Source of the DNA: Pseudomonas sp. UYIF39
GTDB taxonomy: Bacteria; Pseudomonadota; Gammaproteobacteria; Pseudomonadales; Pseudomonadaceae
Reading direction: 5' to 3'
Assembly: GCF_029963765.1 (NCBI RefSeq)
Contig: NZ_JALBYU010000003.1
Span: 186,001 to 250,000, forward strand
DNA length: 64,000 nt
Shown: piece by piece, positions 62,518-64,000 of the stretch
Layout of the letters: every line of letters starts with the position of its first letter
How positions within the stretch are numbered: position 1 is the stretch's first letter
Notes under the pieces: generated by a model
Database searches by the model: none
Told to the model about the DNA's origin: nothing
Seen by the model: the letters and a program-made list of their open reading frames with translations, nothing else
Program-made: the position numbers and the translations under genes

Positions 62518-64000
62518 ATGAGCAAAATGAGAGCAATCGAAGCCGCCGTTCTGGTGATGCGCCGTGAAGGGGTTGATACCGCTTTTGGCATCCCGGGCGC
62601 CGCGATCAACCCGCTGTACTCCGCCTTGCAGAAGGTCGGTGGCATCGATCACGTCCTCGCTCGCCACGTTGAAGGCGCTTCGCACATGGCCGAGGGTTAC
62701 ACCCGCACCAAGGCTGGCAACATCGGCGTGTGCATCGGCACTTCCGGCCCGGCCGGTACCGACATGGTCACCGGGCTCTACAGCGCCTCGGCCGACTCGA
62801 TCCCGATTCTTTGCATCACCGGCCAGGCACCCCGGGCCCGTATGCATAAGGAAGACTTCCAGGCTGTCGACATCACCGCGATCGTCAAACCAGTGACCAA
62901 GTGGGCAACCACCGTCATGGAACCGGGCCAGGTGCCTTACGCGTTCCAGAAAGCCTTCTACGAAATGCGCTCCGGCCGTCCAGGCCCGGTGCTGATCGAC
63001 CTGCCGTTCGACGTGCAGATGGCTGAAATCGAATTCGACATCGATGCCTACGAACCACTGCCACTGGCCAAACCAACCGCTAATCGCGTGCAAATCGAGA
63101 AGGCCCTGGCCATGCTCGATCAGGCCGAACGTCCGTTGCTGGTGGCCGGTGGCGGCATCATCAATGCCGACGCCAGCGAATTGCTGGTGGAGTTTGCCGA
63201 GCTGACCGGTATCCCGGTGATCCCGACCCTGATGGGCTGGGGCACCATTCCGGACGATCACCCATTGATGGTCGGCATGGTCGGTCTGCAAACCTCGCAC
63301 CGCTACGGCAACGCCACGATGCTCAAATCCGACCTGGTGTTGGGTGTCGGTAACCGTTGGGCCAACCGTCACACCGGTTCGATCGACGTTTACACCGAAG
63401 GCCGCAAGTTCATTCACGTCGACATCGAACCGACCCAGATCGGCCGCGTGTTCACCCCGGACCTGGGCATCGTTTCCGACGCCGCTGCCGCGCTGACCGT
63501 GTTCATCGAAGTCGCTCGCGAATGGCAAGCCGCCGGCAAGCTGAAAAACCGCAGTGCCTGGTTGCAAGACTGCCAGCAGCGCAAATCCAGCCTGCAGCGC
63601 AAGACTCACTTCGACAACGTGCCGGTCAAGCCGCAGCGGGTTTACGAAGAGATGAACCAGGTGTTCGGCAAAGACACGTGCTACGTCAGCACTATCGGTC
63701 TGTCGCAGATTGCCGGCGCGCAGTTCCTGCACGTCTACAAACCGCGTCACTGGATCAACTGCGGTCAGGCAGGTCCTCTGGGCTGGACCATTCCGGCAGC
63801 GCTGGGCGTGGTCAAGGCTGATCCGACCCGTAAAGTTGTGGCGCTGTCGGGCGACTATGACTTCCAGTTCATGATCGAAGAATTGGCGGTGGGCGCGCAG
63901 TTCAAGCTGCCGTACATCCACGTCGTGGTGAACAACTCGTACCTGGGGCTGATCCGTCAGTCTCAGCGCGGTTTCGACATGGACTATTGCGTGCAGCTGT
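62518..64000 (+). CDS. gcl: Glyoxylate carboligase (tartronate-semialdehyde synthase), truncated by the window end
   Basis: A thiamine-diphosphate enzyme that joins two glyoxylates to tartronate semialdehyde and CO2. The frame is open from [20 protein letters not shown] to the window end (494 codons of about 590). The N-terminal part has [15 protein letters not shown], where Val replaces the usual ThDP Glu in this enzyme, followed by the conserved [15 protein letters not shown]. The C-terminal ThDP/Mg motif is [17 protein letters not shown] ... [21 protein letters not shown], nearly as in E. coli Gcl. The hyi/glxR genes probably follow outside the window. Confidence 0.95.
   Translation, partial: MSKMRAIEAAVLVMRREGVDTAFGIPGAAINPLYSALQKVGGIDHVLARHVEGASHMAEGYTRTKAGNIGVCIGTSGPAGTDMVTGLYSASADSIPILCITGQAPRARMHKEDFQAVDITAIVKPVTKWATTVMEPGQVPYAFQKAFYEMRSGRPGPVLIDLPFDVQMAEIEFDIDAYEPLPLAKPTANRVQIEKALAMLDQAERPLLVAGGGIINADASELLVEFAELTGIPVIPTLMGWGTIPDDHPLMVGMVGLQTSHRYGNATMLKSDLVLGVGNRWANRHTGSIDVYTEGRKFIHVDIEPTQIGRVFTPDLGIVSDAAAALTVFIEVAREWQAAGKLKNRSAWLQDCQQRKSSLQRKTHFDNVPVKPQRVYEEMNQVFGKDTCYVSTIGLSQIAGAQFLHVYKPRHWINCGQAGPLGWTIPAALGVVKADPTRKVVALSGDYDFQFMIEELAVGAQFKLPYIHVVVNNSYLGLIRQSQRGFDMDYCVQL

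Noticed and set aside
62491..63921. 476-residue minus-strand frame opposite gcl
   Set aside because: gcl is certain on the plus strand from clear thiamine-enzyme motifs; this frame has no ribosome site or domain.

Overview
The window is chromosomal DNA from a fluorescent pseudomonad, most likely the Pseudomonas fluorescens group. The grounds are the gene content and order (cob cluster next to a MarR/MFS/glutathione peroxidase/FadL block; sdhCDAB-sucAB-lpd-sucCD divergent from gltA; DUF485/acetate symporter next to a betaine-binding protein), several copies of the GCGAGC-type REP palindromes typical of this group, and uniformly GC-rich codon use. No plasmid, phage, CRISPR, rRNA or tRNA signature was seen. 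The organism call rests on recognition, not on a database search.

Layout. 1-2.6 kb: truncated rmuC, a Sel1-type gene, about 1 kb of non-coding DNA with DnaA-box-like sites and two structured elements (one a good small-RNA candidate), then two Pseudomonas hypotheticals. 2.8-6.5 kb: FadL-type porin, glutathione peroxidase, an unlisted 40-residue membrane peptide coupled to an MFS transporter, and a MarR regulator with matching palindromic operators at its own promoter and at the MFS promoter. 6.6-15.6 kb: a ten-gene late-cobalamin operon (cobO-cobB-bluB-cbiB-cobD-cobQ-cobU-cobT-cobC-cobS), almost all start/stop-overlapped, headed by a cobalamin riboswitch at 15.67-15.88 kb with a recognisable promoter. 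16-20 kb: an unknown protein, a PQQ/sorbosone-dehydrogenase-like lipoprotein, an O-methyltransferase and two NlpC/P60 hydrolases. 20-26 kb: hda, PerM-like permease, DUF2066 protein, purM-purN, DUF3108 protein. 26-31.5 kb: reverse transsulfuration pair (CBS and CGL), a chemoreceptor relic, OsmC, pirin, dienelactone hydrolase. 31.5-38 kb: htpG with a heat-shock-type promoter, two hotdog thioesterases, a small lipoprotein with an AlgU-like promoter, MAPEG, DUF599, brnQ and a MITE-like repeat.

38-51 kb is the TCA block: sdhCDAB, sucAB, lpd and sucCD on the minus strand and gltA divergent, with promoters visible in the shared region and strong hairpins between sdhB and sucA, sucB and lpd, and lpd and sucC. 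51-57 kb: a highly folded repeat, acetate symporter plus DUF485, BetX-like betaine-binding protein, a GH17 beta-glucan enzyme and a small membrane protein. 57-64 kb: alpha/beta hydrolase coupled to an MlaA-like protein, DUF808 protein, RutR-like regulator, a RAYT transposase flanked on both sides by its own class of REP pairs, and divergent GlcG-like and glyoxylate carboligase genes whose shared region holds two identical palindromes.

No clearly new multigene system was found. The strongest unexplained signals are the folded repeat at 51.19-51.51 kb, the RNA-like element near 0.9-1.1 kb, the REP pair translated as the C-terminus of CobB, and the predicted leaderless, autoregulated marR gene.
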